Assembly (NCBI GenBank): GCA_021796315.1
Contig: JAJYOH010000099.1
Span: 1 to 13,433, forward strand
DNA: 13,433 bases
Reading direction: 5' to 3'
Source: Chloroflexota bacterium
GTDB lineage: Bacteria; Chloroflexota; Anaerolineae; Anaerolineales; Villigracilaceae
Program-made: the position numbers and the translations under genes
Notes under the pieces: model-generated
What the model saw: the letters and a program-made list of their open reading frames with translations, nothing else
Databases searched by the model: none
What the model was told of the DNA's origin: nothing
In this document: piece after piece, positions 1 through 5,422 of the stretch
How positions within the stretch are numbered: the stretch's first letter is position 1
Layout of the letters: each line of letters opens with the position of its first letter

Positions 1-35
1 AACTGCTGGATTGGTTGAAGAAGAGAGGGAATTAA
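1..35 (+). CDS. 3' end of an upstream gene, probably polX (partial)
   Basis: Only the last ten codons are in the window. The frame starting at base 3 reads LLDWLKKRGN and stops with TAA at 33-35. Alone this would be unidentifiable. The same peptide, LLDWLKKRG, ends the longer fragment at 743-868, which looks like the C-terminus of the PHP domain of a family X DNA polymerase. The two nucleotide stretches differ only at synonymous positions over the shared codons. I infer that this is the end of the intact polX gene, whose body lies upstream of the window. The assignment depends on that comparison. Confidence 0.45.
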   Translation, partial: LLDWLKKRGN

Positions 36-53
36 TTTTCCTCGCTTAGCGAA

Positions 54-62
54 TGCTATAAT
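54..62 (+). promoter_or_regulatory. Extended -10 promoter of the PIN cassette
   Basis: TGCTATAAT matches the extended -10 consensus (TGnTATAAT) exactly. No good -35 is visible. The ATG at 69 lies six bases after the hexamer, about where transcription would begin. There is no Shine-Dalgarno sequence between them, so the toxin mRNA may be leaderless. Confidence 0.55.
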
Positions 63-68
63 GGAAGC

Positions 69-542
69 ATGAAGCCTAAAGTCTATCTTGAAACGACGGT
101 TATCAGCTATCTCACATCGCAACCCAGCCGCGACATCATCACAGCTGCTCATCAGCAGGCAACTCAAGAATGGTGGAGCGAGCGTCGTGATCGCTTCGAT
201 GTATTTGTGTCGCAAATCGTCATTCAAGAAGCAGGTTCTGGCGACAGTGAAGCTGTCAAAAGGCGGCTCAAAGCAATTGAAGAAATAACTGAAATCGAAG
301 TCACGCCTGACGCAGTTGCATTAGCGCAAGCATTCGTCACTGAAGGAGTTGTGCCTGCAACCGCGGCGGTAGACGCGCTTCACATCGGTGTTGCAACTAT
401 AAACGGGATGGATTATTTGTTAACTTGGAACCTCAAACATATCGCCAATGCCGCTATGCGGAATGCAATTTCTGAAGCCTGCCGCCAACACGGATATGAG
501 CCGCCCATTATTTGTACTCCTGAAGAGTTGATGGAGGTGTAA
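69..542 (+). CDS. VapC-like PIN-domain toxin
   Basis: This 157-residue protein is a PIN-domain ribonuclease of the VapC type, a family of Mg-dependent RNases that act as toxins of type II toxin-antitoxin systems. The acidic residues expected in the active site are visible: Glu8 in YLETT (Glu replacing the usual Asp), Glu54 in VIQE, and Asp102 in AVDALHI, followed by the conserved LLTWNLKHIAN segment (about 117-126). The length is typical. There is no ribosome-binding site; a -10 box lies directly upstream, suggesting a leaderless start. A small basic protein gene follows after two bases, in the reverse of the classical antitoxin-first order. The PIN assignment is secure; toxicity is inferred. 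Confidence 0.85.
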   Translation: MKPKVYLETTVISYLTSQPSRDIITAAHQQATQEWWSERRDRFDVFVSQIVIQEAGSGDSEAVKRRLKAIEEITEIEVTPDAVALAQAFVTEGVVPATAAVDALHIGVATINGMDYLLTWNLKHIANAAMRNAISEACRQHGYEPPIICTPEELMEV

Positions 543-544
543 CT

Positions 545-736
545 ATGTGGAACGATGAGATTGTTGAAGAAGTCCGCAAATATCGTGAGACTTACGCCGC
601 AAAGTTCAACTTTAATTTACAAGCGATGTATGAGGATCTAAAAAAAGCAGAGAAGAAAAGCAAGCACAAGAAAGTTTCGTTTAGACCCAAAAAGCCGATG
701 AGAATGGAGGTCAAAGCCAAAACCGCGACGAGATAA
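545..736 (+). CDS. Small basic protein, putative partner of the PIN toxin
   Basis: The product has 63 residues. It starts two bases after the toxin stop and has a clear Shine-Dalgarno sequence (GGAGG, 533-537) inside the toxin's last codons. It begins MWNDEIVEEVRKYR, continues with an amphipathic, charged helical stretch, and ends in a Lys/Arg-rich tail from about residue 33. I recall similar small proteins encoded just after this subgroup of PIN genes, which makes an antitoxin or accessory role plausible. No DNA-binding fold (AbrB, RHH or Phd) can be recognised. The last codons and the TAA lie close to the orphan polX fragment that follows in the same frame, so the tail may have been altered when the cassette was inserted. 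Confidence 0.7.
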   Translation: MWNDEIVEEVRKYRETYAAKFNFNLQAMYEDLKKAEKKSKHKKVSFRPKKPMRMEVKAKTATR

Positions 737-742
737 ACTCGC

Positions 743-868
743 AATGCTGATGTTGGTTTGCTGTCGTACGGCGTTACCACCGCGCGCCGCGCCTGGCTGA
801 CGAAGGAAGACGTGATCAATTGCTGGTCAACAAAGAAATTGCTAGATTGGTTGAAGAAGAGAGGATAG
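743..868 (+). pseudogene. Orphan C-terminal fragment of a PolX-type polymerase/PHP gene
   Basis: This open frame has no start codon of its own. It reads ADVGLLSYGVTTARRAWL, then TKEDVINCWSTKKLLDWL, and ends KKRG-TAG at 866-868. The pattern (YGV.TARRAWL...DVIN...LL.WL) is that of the last 40 or so residues of the PHP domain in family X DNA polymerases. A possible further match, the codons I-N-S at 733-741, lies in another frame just upstream and overlaps the stop of the preceding gene, which would imply a one-base shift near 742. Its end repeats the gene end at bases 1-35. I read it as a remnant left or carried in when the PIN cassette was inserted. Confidence 0.6.
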
Positions 869-870
869 CG

Positions 871-1016
871 TGTCGTTGCGAGCGCCGATGGTCGAGTAGG
901 AGCGAAGCGACGTATCGAGACCAAGGCGCGAGGCAATCTCATGTTTTTATGCAATGAGGTATTCGAAGGTCACTTGAGATTGCCACGTCGCCGCTTCGCG
1001 GCTCCTCGCAACGACA
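871..1016 (+). repeat. Inverted-repeat (MITE/REP-like) element, copy A
   Basis: The element has perfect 12-bp terminal inverted repeats (TGTCGTTGCGAG at 871-882 and its complement at 1005-1016). A nested perfect 10-bp inverted repeat lies inside (932-941 with 975-984). It is non-coding and lies between convergent genes. It shares the block GATGGTCGAGTAG, then CGTATCGAGACCAAG, and the GCAATCTC/GAGATTGC arms with the element at 7036-7143. Transcribed, it would fold into a long stem. There is no transposase; a non-autonomous or REP-type dispersed repeat is the best reading. Confidence 0.7.
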
Positions 1017-1020
1017 TATA

Positions 1021-1055
1021 GAAGTAGGGGCGACCTGGCGGGTCGCCCCTACTTC
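1021..1055. repeat. Perfect 15-bp hairpin overlapping the end of the DUF1801 gene
   Basis: The arms GAAGTAGGGGCGACC (1021-1035) and its exact complement (1041-1055) flank the 5-base loop TGGCG. The right arm includes the minus-strand TAG stop (1051-1049) and part of the Lys codons before it. It could end minus-strand transcription, but no U-tract follows on that strand, so it is not a textbook intrinsic terminator. It may be a dispersed GC-rich palindrome that supplied the stop codon. Confidence 0.65.
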
Positions 1056-1471
1056 TTACTACCAGAACTGTTACAGGCCACTGCCTCGCGAATCAAATCC
1101 TTCAGAGCTGTCTCATCAATCGCATCGTCTTGGTGAAAGTCGATGGCGCGAACTGCCCTGCTATCCAGGCGCGTATTGAAAAGCTTCTTCGGATCCTTCA
1201 TCTGAGCGCCCTTGGGGAATGTCAGCCGCACGGCGTTCTTGAGCGTATCTGCTATGCACAGTATTCCATCATGAGACCAAACGGGGACTCCCGATGGTTT
1301 GGAAGGTTTTTTCCACTTCACTTCTTCGGCCACGGCAGGGTCGGCTTTCTTGATCAGCGCGCGCAGTTCCGCTAATTTCCTACCCCGCCAGTCTCCAGGC
1401 TCCTTGATGATGGCATCTATCTGTTGAGATGGGGACTTCTCTTTTGTGGAAAGATTCGTACTTGCTTTCAT
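1049..1471 (-). CDS. DUF1801-domain protein
   Basis: The 140-residue product matches the DUF1801 (YdhG-like) family, small alpha/beta proteins. Bacillus subtilis YdhG (Fra) in that family has been described as a frataxin-like iron chaperone; the role here is unknown. The visible core is ADPAVAEEVKWKKPS, GILCIADTLKNAVRLTF and the ending AIDETALKDLIREAV. I start at ATG 1471, two bases after the stop of the upstream gene, rather than at 1558: the longer version would overlap the upstream gene by 85 bases and adds an unconserved basic leader. Translation is probably coupled to the upstream gene. It differs in type from the other two genes of the cluster, which have a long charged N-terminus. Confidence 0.8.
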   Translation of the reverse strand: MKASTNLSTKEKSPSQQIDAIIKEPGDWRGRKLAELRALIKKADPAVAEEVKWKKPSKPSGVPVWSHDGILCIADTLKNAVRLTFPKGAQMKDPKKLFNTRLDSRAVRAIDFHQDDAIDETALKDLIREAVACNSSGSKK

Positions 1472-1473
1472 GC

Positions 1474-1914
1474 TCAGCTCACCGCTTTCTTCACGAACGC
1501 GGCGATCTTTGCCTCTTCGGCGGAAGTCAACTTCATCAGAGCGTAGGAGTTTGGCCACATGAAGCCTTCATCAAGTTTCGCTTTGTCGCTGAAACCGATC
1601 GTCGAGTACCTCGCTTTGAATTTTTGGGCGCTTTGGAAGAAGCAGACAACGTTATCGTCTTCGTTGGCATACGCAGGCATCCCATACCAGGTTTTCGCCG
1701 AGAGATCCGGAGCATTGGCTTTGACGATCTCATGAAACCGCCTGGCTATGGAGCGATCCGGTTCCTGCATCGCGGCAATTGCGGCGAGTGCTGCGCTTTC
1801 GGCTTCCGCTTTGTTCGCATTGGCTTTCCGCTCTTTGATGAGCGCCTTCATTGCGGCTTTTTCTTCGGCAGTGAATCCTGAGGATTTCTTCGAGGTACTT
1901 TTACTTGGGCTCAT
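1474..1914 (-). CDS. DUF1801-family protein, paralogue 1
   Basis: The product has 146 residues. A charged, probably helical N-terminus (SSGFTAEEKAAMKALIKERKA, about residues 11-31) precedes the DUF1801 core, whose landmarks are EPDRSIARRFHEIVKANAP, KTWYGMPAY, VVCFFQSAQKF, RYSTIGF and the end LTSAEEAKIAAFVKKAVS. A GAGGAG ribosome-binding site precedes ATG 1914. It is clearly a tandem paralogue of the gene at 1987-2436: by eye about 60% identical in protein, and nearly identical in DNA near the 3' ends. It lies in the middle of the three-gene unit. The family is sometimes annotated as an iron chaperone; no substrate can be deduced from sequence. Confidence 0.85.
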   Translation of the reverse strand: MSPSKSTSKKSSGFTAEEKAAMKALIKERKANANKAEAESAALAAIAAMQEPDRSIARRFHEIVKANAPDLSAKTWYGMPAYANEDDNVVCFFQSAQKFKARYSTIGFSDKAKLDEGFMWPNSYALMKLTSAEEAKIAAFVKKAVS

Positions 1915-1986
1915 GGAAAACTCCTCATGTTGAATGTTCCTCGCGAATTACATGTACAACCGTACAGTTACGGAGGCGATCATTCC

Positions 1987-2436
1987 TCAACTCACCGCTT
2001 TCTTCACGAGTGCGGCGATCTTCGCCTCTTCGGCGGAAGTCAACTTAATCAAGGCAAAACCAGCTGCCCACATATTTCCTTCGTCAAGGTTCGCATCCTG
2101 CTGGAAGCCAAATGTCGAATACCTCACACCATATTTACTTGCCGCTTGGAAGAAGCAAATGACCTTGCCATCCGCGTTGGTATACGCGGGCATCCCATAC
2201 CATGTTTTCGGCATGAGGGCTGGCGCAGTGGCTTTGACGATCTCATGGATCCGCTTCGCCATGGAGCGATCGGGCTCCTTCATTGCGGCAAATGCCGCAA
2301 GCACGGCTTTTTCGCCTTCCTCCCTGTTCTTGCCCGCGCGCGCTTCCGCCTTCATTTCTTTGGCGCGTTCTCTCATCGCGGCTTTTTCTACATCCGTCCA
2401 TCCCTTGGATTTTTGAGTATCTTTCTTTGGGCTCAT
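1987..2436 (-). CDS. DUF1801-family protein, paralogue 2
   Basis: The product has 149 residues and the same layout as its neighbour: a Lys/Glu-rich helical N-terminus (KGWTDVEKAAMRERAKEMKA), then EPDRSMAKRIHEIVKATAP, KTWYGMPAY, VICFFQAASKYG, RYSTFGF and SAEEAKIAALVKKAVS. The ribosome-binding site AAGGAG lies about seven bases before ATG 2436. It is the promoter-proximal gene of the cluster, and a 72-bp gap separates it from the next. A good minus-strand promoter lies at 2505-2533, with a putative MarR site in its spacer. It is therefore likely to be controlled by the divergent regulator. The biochemical role is unknown. Confidence 0.85.
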   Translation of the reverse strand: MSPKKDTQKSKGWTDVEKAAMRERAKEMKAEARAGKNREEGEKAVLAAFAAMKEPDRSMAKRIHEIVKATAPALMPKTWYGMPAYTNADGKVICFFQAASKYGVRYSTFGFQQDANLDEGNMWAAGFALIKLTSAEEAKIAALVKKAVS

Positions 2437-2474
2437 GGAAATCTCCTTATCTGATTTGGGGTCGTTTTGACACC

Positions 2475-2503
2475 TTGCGTCTAAGCGAATTTAGCTATAT
2501 AAT
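2475..2503 (+). promoter_or_regulatory. Promoter of the marR-like gene
   Basis: A consensus -10 TATAAT (2498-2503) is preceded, with a 17-bp spacer, by TTGCGT (2475-2480), a weak -35. A TTGACA at 2467-2472 is a better hexamer but is 25 bp away. A second TATAAT at 2514-2519 is an alternative -10. The -10 region overlaps the left palindrome of the proposed operator. Confidence 0.5.
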
Positions 2504-2523
2504 AAAGATACTTTATAATAAAG
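2495..2523. promoter_or_regulatory. Putative double MarR-family operator
   Basis: Two 13-bp palindromes lie in tandem, 16 bp apart start to start. CTTTATAATAAAG (2511-2523) has perfect 6-bp arms around a central A. CTATATAATAAAG (2495-2507) is the same with one mismatch. The 12-bp direct repeat ATAATAAAGATA occurs at 2499 and again at 2515. The size and the position over divergent promoters next to a MarR gene fit a MarR dimer site; that this particular protein binds here is inference. Confidence 0.55.
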
Positions 2524-2533
2524 ATAATGTCAA
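2505..2533 (-). promoter_or_regulatory. Divergent promoter of the DUF1801 cluster
   Basis: On the minus strand, a perfect -35 TTGACA (2533-2528) is followed after exactly 17 bp by TATCTT (2510-2505). The perfect palindrome at 2511-2523 lies wholly within the spacer, so a protein bound there would block RNA polymerase. The predicted leader to ATG 2436 is about 60 bases. Confidence 0.6.
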
Positions 2534-2543
2534 GGGTATCATT

Positions 2544-3011
2544 ATGACGAACTCCACAAAAACAGACTTGAAGAAACGGGCCCTGATGGCGGTGAGGGAT
2601 TATGGCATCCAGTTGACGCTGTTCCGAAACGCCATGAGTGAATGGGCAGGACTCAACGTAACCGATATGGAATGTCTCAGGCTTCTATTCCTCAAAGGCA
2701 TTGCCACACCTTCTGAACTTGCCAGGCACACGGGTCTCACATCCGGTGCGACGACTGCGATGCTCGATCGGCTCGAAAAGGCAGGCCTAATCGAGCGGCG
2801 GCCGAACCCCGATGATCGCCGTGGGACTCTAATCGTTTCCGCGAAATCGGGCGCCGAAAAAGTCGCGTCCTGGTTTGAATCGGCGAGAAAGGCACAAGAC
2901 GAATTGATTTCAAGTTATTCGGAAAAAGAACTGGAGATCATTTCTGATGCCTTTGAACGATTTACAAAATTATGGGAACAAGAAAGCAAAAAACTCGAAG
3001 AAAATAAGTAG
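2544..3011 (+). CDS. MarR-family transcriptional regulator
   Basis: The 155-residue product is a winged-helix dimeric repressor of the MarR family. Helices for dimerisation flank the DNA-binding part. The visible core is VTDMECLRLLFLKG (about 39-52), TPSELARHTGLTSGATTAML with the recognition helix at about 66-80, and the wing RRPNPDDRRGTLI (85-97) carrying the conserved Asp-Asp-Arg-Arg. I start at ATG 2544, with AAGGG seven bases upstream. The frame is open further upstream, but that stretch would overlap the divergent gene and run through the promoters. It probably regulates itself and the DUF1801 cluster. The ligand is unknown. Confidence 0.9.
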   Translation: MTNSTKTDLKKRALMAVRDYGIQLTLFRNAMSEWAGLNVTDMECLRLLFLKGIATPSELARHTGLTSGATTAMLDRLEKAGLIERRPNPDDRRGTLIVSAKSGAEKVASWFESARKAQDELISSYSEKELEIISDAFERFTKLWEQESKKLEENK

Positions 3012-3085
3012 ATACGAAGTGCCCTTCAACGCTTTTTTAGTCACAGGACAGGCGTCATTCGCAATGGTATGAAGGAAGGTCGATC

Positions 3086-3565
3086 GTGACCGTCATCAAA
3101 TCTTTATTGTTTCTTATTGTTGCACCCGGAGTTGTTGCAGGTTATATTCCCCTCGCGCTTCTGCGAGGCGGTCCGCAAATCGAAGCCGGTTTCTTTGCAT
3201 ATCTCGCTTTTCCGCTCTGGTTGACGGGCGGGATTATTCTTTTGTGGAGTTTCTGGAACTTTGTCGCCCAGGGCCGCGGCACGCCCGCGCCGGTTGACCC
3301 GCCCAAAGAATTGGTTATGACTGGTTTCTATCGTTACGTTCGCAATCCAATGCATGTTGGAGTGTTGGCAATCAACATCGGATACTTTCTATGGTTCAAA
3401 TCAATTTGGATGATTGTTTACACAGTTCTCGTCTTTTTGATGGTCCATTTGTTCGTCACACTTTACGAAGAACCGACCTTGAAGAAAAAGTTCGGCGTAT
3501 CCTACGAAGATTATTTACAAAAAGTTCCGCGCTGGATTCCGAGAATCAAACCGGATAAAAGTTAG
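3086..3565 (+). CDS. Membrane methyltransferase, isoprenylcysteine/phospholipid type
   Basis: This 159-residue integral membrane protein belongs to the isoprenylcysteine carboxyl methyltransferase/PEMT-like superfamily, which uses S-adenosylmethionine to methylate lipid-linked or membrane substrates. Hydrophobic segments lie at about 3-24, 35-60, 92-101 and 105-125. Signature residues are Tyr-Arg-Tyr-Val-Arg-Asn-Pro-Met (82-89), Glu128-Glu129-Pro130, and the end FGVSYEDYLQKVPRWIPR. It starts with GTG; AAGGAAGG a few bases upstream supports this. Bacterial members are found in varied contexts and the real substrate is not known. It lies 53 bp before the EamA transporter gene and may be co-transcribed with it. 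Confidence 0.8.
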   Translation: MTVIKSLLFLIVAPGVVAGYIPLALLRGGPQIEAGFFAYLAFPLWLTGGIILLWSFWNFVAQGRGTPAPVDPPKELVMTGFYRYVRNPMHVGVLAINIGYFLWFKSIWMIVYTVLVFLMVHLFVTLYEEPTLKKKFGVSYEDYLQKVPRWIPRIKPDKS

Positions 3566-3618
3566 ACAGGCGAATATCCGCCTATAAATTAAACCCTCCC
3601 ACGAAAGGATCAAACAAA

Positions 3619-4515
3619 ATGGATTTTATCGGCGAGATCGCCGCGCTGGCGACCTCTTTCTTCTTCGCATTGACGGCCATCATTTTTACGGCAACGGGAC
3701 GCACAGTTGGCTCGCAGGTGACCAATCGCGCGAGATTGACCATTGCCCTGGTTCTCCTGGTCATCCTAAACATCTTCCTTTATCGCGAACCATTGCCGTT
3801 TTCAGCCAACGCTTCACATTGGATCTGGCTGAGTCTTTCCGGCGTAATCGGTCTTTCACTCGGCGACGCATTCCTCTTCCAATCCTTTGTTTCCGTGGGA
3901 CCTCGCCTCGGGACTTTATTATTGAGCCTCGCACCGATCTTCGGTTCGATCATTGCGTGGATATTCTTTGGCGAGACTCTCTCGCCTCTGCAAATCACCG
4001 GCATCGTGTTGGCGCTGGCAGGGATTGGCTGGGTGGTAATGTCGCACGAAGAAGCGGCTGATACTCCGCATGGACACACGAAGCGCGGCGTGTTCTTCGG
4101 CATCCTTGGCGGACTCGGTCAGGCGGTTGGACTCGTACTTTCCAAGCCGGGGATGGCAGACAACTTTTCACCATTCCAAGCCAACGCCATCCGAATGCTC
4201 GCCGCCGCGATCTTTATCTGGGTATGGACGATCCTCCAGGGTGAGGTCGGCGCGACGTTTACATCCTTGCGCGAGAATCCAAAAACCACGTGGCTGATCG
4301 CATTAGGTGCGGTGGCTGGACCATTGCTGGGTGTGTCCCTGTCATTGCTGGCGGTGCAACGCACGGAGATCGGTATTGCCAGCACGCTGATGGCATTGCC
4401 GCCGGTAATTGTTCTGCCGATCAGCTATTTTGCATTCAAAGAGAAATTCGGCTGGCAGGCAGTAACCGGGACGGCGCTCGCAATTGCGGGAGTTGCAATT
4501 TTATTTCTTGCATAG
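3619..4515 (+). CDS. EamA/DMT-family transporter, paralogue 1
   Basis: The 298-residue product has about ten transmembrane helices in two EamA repeats (roughly 3-137 and 153-297), the usual layout of the drug/metabolite transporter superfamily. It resides in the cytoplasmic membrane and probably exports a small metabolite. Landmarks shared with the paralogue at 7168-8067 include IGEIA.IATS near the start, LSGVIGLSLGDAFLFQS, IFFGETL, DNFSPFQANAIRMLAAA and LLAVQRTEIGIASTL. An AAAGGA ribosome-binding site precedes ATG 3619. A strong terminator follows. The substrate cannot be named. Confidence 0.88.
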   Translation: MDFIGEIAALATSFFFALTAIIFTATGRTVGSQVTNRARLTIALVLLVILNIFLYREPLPFSANASHWIWLSLSGVIGLSLGDAFLFQSFVSVGPRLGTLLLSLAPIFGSIIAWIFFGETLSPLQITGIVLALAGIGWVVMSHEEAADTPHGHTKRGVFFGILGGLGQAVGLVLSKPGMADNFSPFQANAIRMLAAAIFIWVWTILQGEVGATFTSLRENPKTTWLIALGAVAGPLLGVSLSLLAVQRTEIGIASTLMALPPVIVLPISYFAFKEKFGWQAVTGTALAIAGVAILFLA

Positions 4516-4533
4516 CATTTAGTAAAAAAGTAA

Positions 4534-4566
4534 ACAACCCGACGAAAATCGTCGGGCTGTCTTTTT
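4534..4566 (+). terminator. Intrinsic terminator after the first EamA gene
   Basis: An 8-bp perfect stem (CCCGACGA at 4538-4545 with TCGTCGGG at 4549-4556) has an AAA loop. It can extend by three more pairs past one mismatch. It is followed by CTGTCTTTTT, a usable U-tract. Confidence 0.88.
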
Positions 4567-4571
4567 GGAAA

Positions 4572-4577
4572 TATAAT
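4572..4577 (+). promoter_or_regulatory. -10 box before the four-gene operon
   Basis: TATAAT lies between the preceding terminator and ATG 4592. The -35 region would overlap the terminator stem and shows no clear match. The predicted leader is only about eight bases and has no Shine-Dalgarno sequence. Confidence 0.45.
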
Positions 4578-4591
4578 TCAGACACAACCTC

Positions 4592-4978
4592 ATGCTCGAT
4601 AAATTAAAACAACGCGCACGCGAATTGAAACGCGAATCCATCGCGTTGTATTTTGCGTTCCGCGACAAACGCACACCGTGGTATGCAAAAATACTTGCGG
4701 CGCTGGTGCTGGCTTACGCGTTCAGCCCGATCGATCTGATCCCGGATTTTATTCCGGTGCTCGGCTATCTCGATGATCTGATCATCGTCCCGGCGGGCAT
4801 CGCGCTGACGTTGAAGCTGATCCCGCCAAACGTGATGGACGAGGCCCGTTTAACGGCGTCCGCTAAAAGCCCCGAAAGACGCGTGGGGTGGATCGGTGCG
4901 GGAATTATTATCCTCATCTGGCTATTGATCGCAGCGTGGGCTATACTTCTGGCCATCCAATTTTTTCAGGAGAAATAA
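4592..4978 (+). CDS. DUF1232 (YkvA-like) membrane protein
   Basis: The 128-residue product has the DUF1232 core at about 30-70, including [20 protein letters not shown] and [20 protein letters not shown], the hallmark [18 protein letters not shown] motif of this family. A basic, helical N-terminus comes first, and a strongly hydrophobic helix lies at about 100-124. The function of the family is unknown; it is membrane-associated. It is the first gene of a compact four-gene operon, and its TAA directly abuts the next ATG. There is no visible ribosome-binding site for this gene, unlike the next one. Confidence 0.85.
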   Translation: MLDKLKQRARELKRESIALYFAFRDKRTPWYAKILAALVLAYAFSPIDLIPDFIPVLGYLDDLIIVPAGIALTLKLIPPNVMDEARLTASAKSPERRVGWIGAGIIILIWLLIAAWAILLAIQFFQEK

Positions 4979-5422
4979 ATGGCCGAGATTCTTATCCGCC
5001 GCATCACGCACGAAGATAAATCCGAATGGTTCCGAATGCGAAAAGGAATCTGGCCCGACGCGCCGGATGAATATATGAATTTCGACATGGATGATATTCT
5101 CGCCAGCGAGCGCGATGCGGTTTTTATGGCCTTCGTAGATGGCCGCGCGGTTGGAATGATCGAAGCTCGTTTGCGCGATTACGGCGAAGGTTGTGAGACC
5201 AGCCCGGTTGGTTACATCGAAGGCTGGTTCGTGGATGAAGATATGCGCGGTTCAAGTGTGGCAGGCGATCTGGTACGCGCTGCGGAAAATTGGGCGCGTG
5301 AAAAGGGCTGTACCGAAATGGCGTCGGATACGTGGCTGGATAATATTGCCAGCATCCGCGCGCATATCAAATTGGGTTACGATGAAGCCGAACGTCTGGT
5401 TCATTTTGTGAAGAAGCTATGA
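4979..5422 (+). CDS. GNAT acetyltransferase, AAC(6')-I-like
   Basis: The 147-residue product is a GNAT-fold N-acetyltransferase using acetyl-CoA. It resembles chromosomal aminoglycoside 6'-N-acetyltransferases of the AAC(6')-I group: IWPDAPDEY near residue 24, FMAFVDGRAVGMIEARLR, the segment GCETSPVGYIEGWFV (71-85), EMASDTWLDN (113-122) and the end HIKLGYDEAERLVHFVKKL. In the acetyl-CoA loop, the usual R-x-x-G-x-G/A reads Arg90-Gly-Ser-Ser93-Val-Ala95, with Ser where Gly is expected. AGGAG lies six bases before the ATG, which abuts the preceding stop. The stop overlaps the next start (ATGA). Aminoglycoside acetylation is a homology inference; another amine substrate is possible. Confidence 0.8.
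   Translation: MAEILIRRITHEDKSEWFRMRKGIWPDAPDEYMNFDMDDILASERDAVFMAFVDGRAVGMIEARLRDYGEGCETSPVGYIEGWFVDEDMRGSSVAGDLVRAAENWAREKGCTEMASDTWLDNIASIRAHIKLGYDEAERLVHFVKKL

Noticed and set aside
592..954. 120-residue open frame on the minus strand
   Set aside because: It runs antisense across the small partner gene, the polX fragment and the repeat element, has no family resemblance, and its length is explained by chance.
871..1016. CRISPR array or tRNA gene in the repeat region
   Set aside because: The repeats are inverted and nested, not evenly spaced direct repeats, and no cloverleaf can be drawn.
1472..1558. Longer N-terminus for the third DUF1801 gene
   Set aside because: It overlaps the upstream coding region by 85 bases and encodes an unconserved Arg-rich leader.
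1927..2454. Plus-strand open frames of 175 and 160 residues over the DUF1801 gene
   Set aside because: They are antisense to a gene with clear family motifs and a good ribosome-binding site.
2283..2543. Longer N-terminus for the MarR protein
   Set aside because: It would run through the divergent gene and both promoters; the ATG at 2544 has a ribosome-binding site and gives the normal family length.
3568..3583. Small hairpin AGGCG/CGCCT between the methyltransferase and EamA genes
   Set aside because: The stem has only five base pairs and no U-tract, so it is too weak to call as a terminator.
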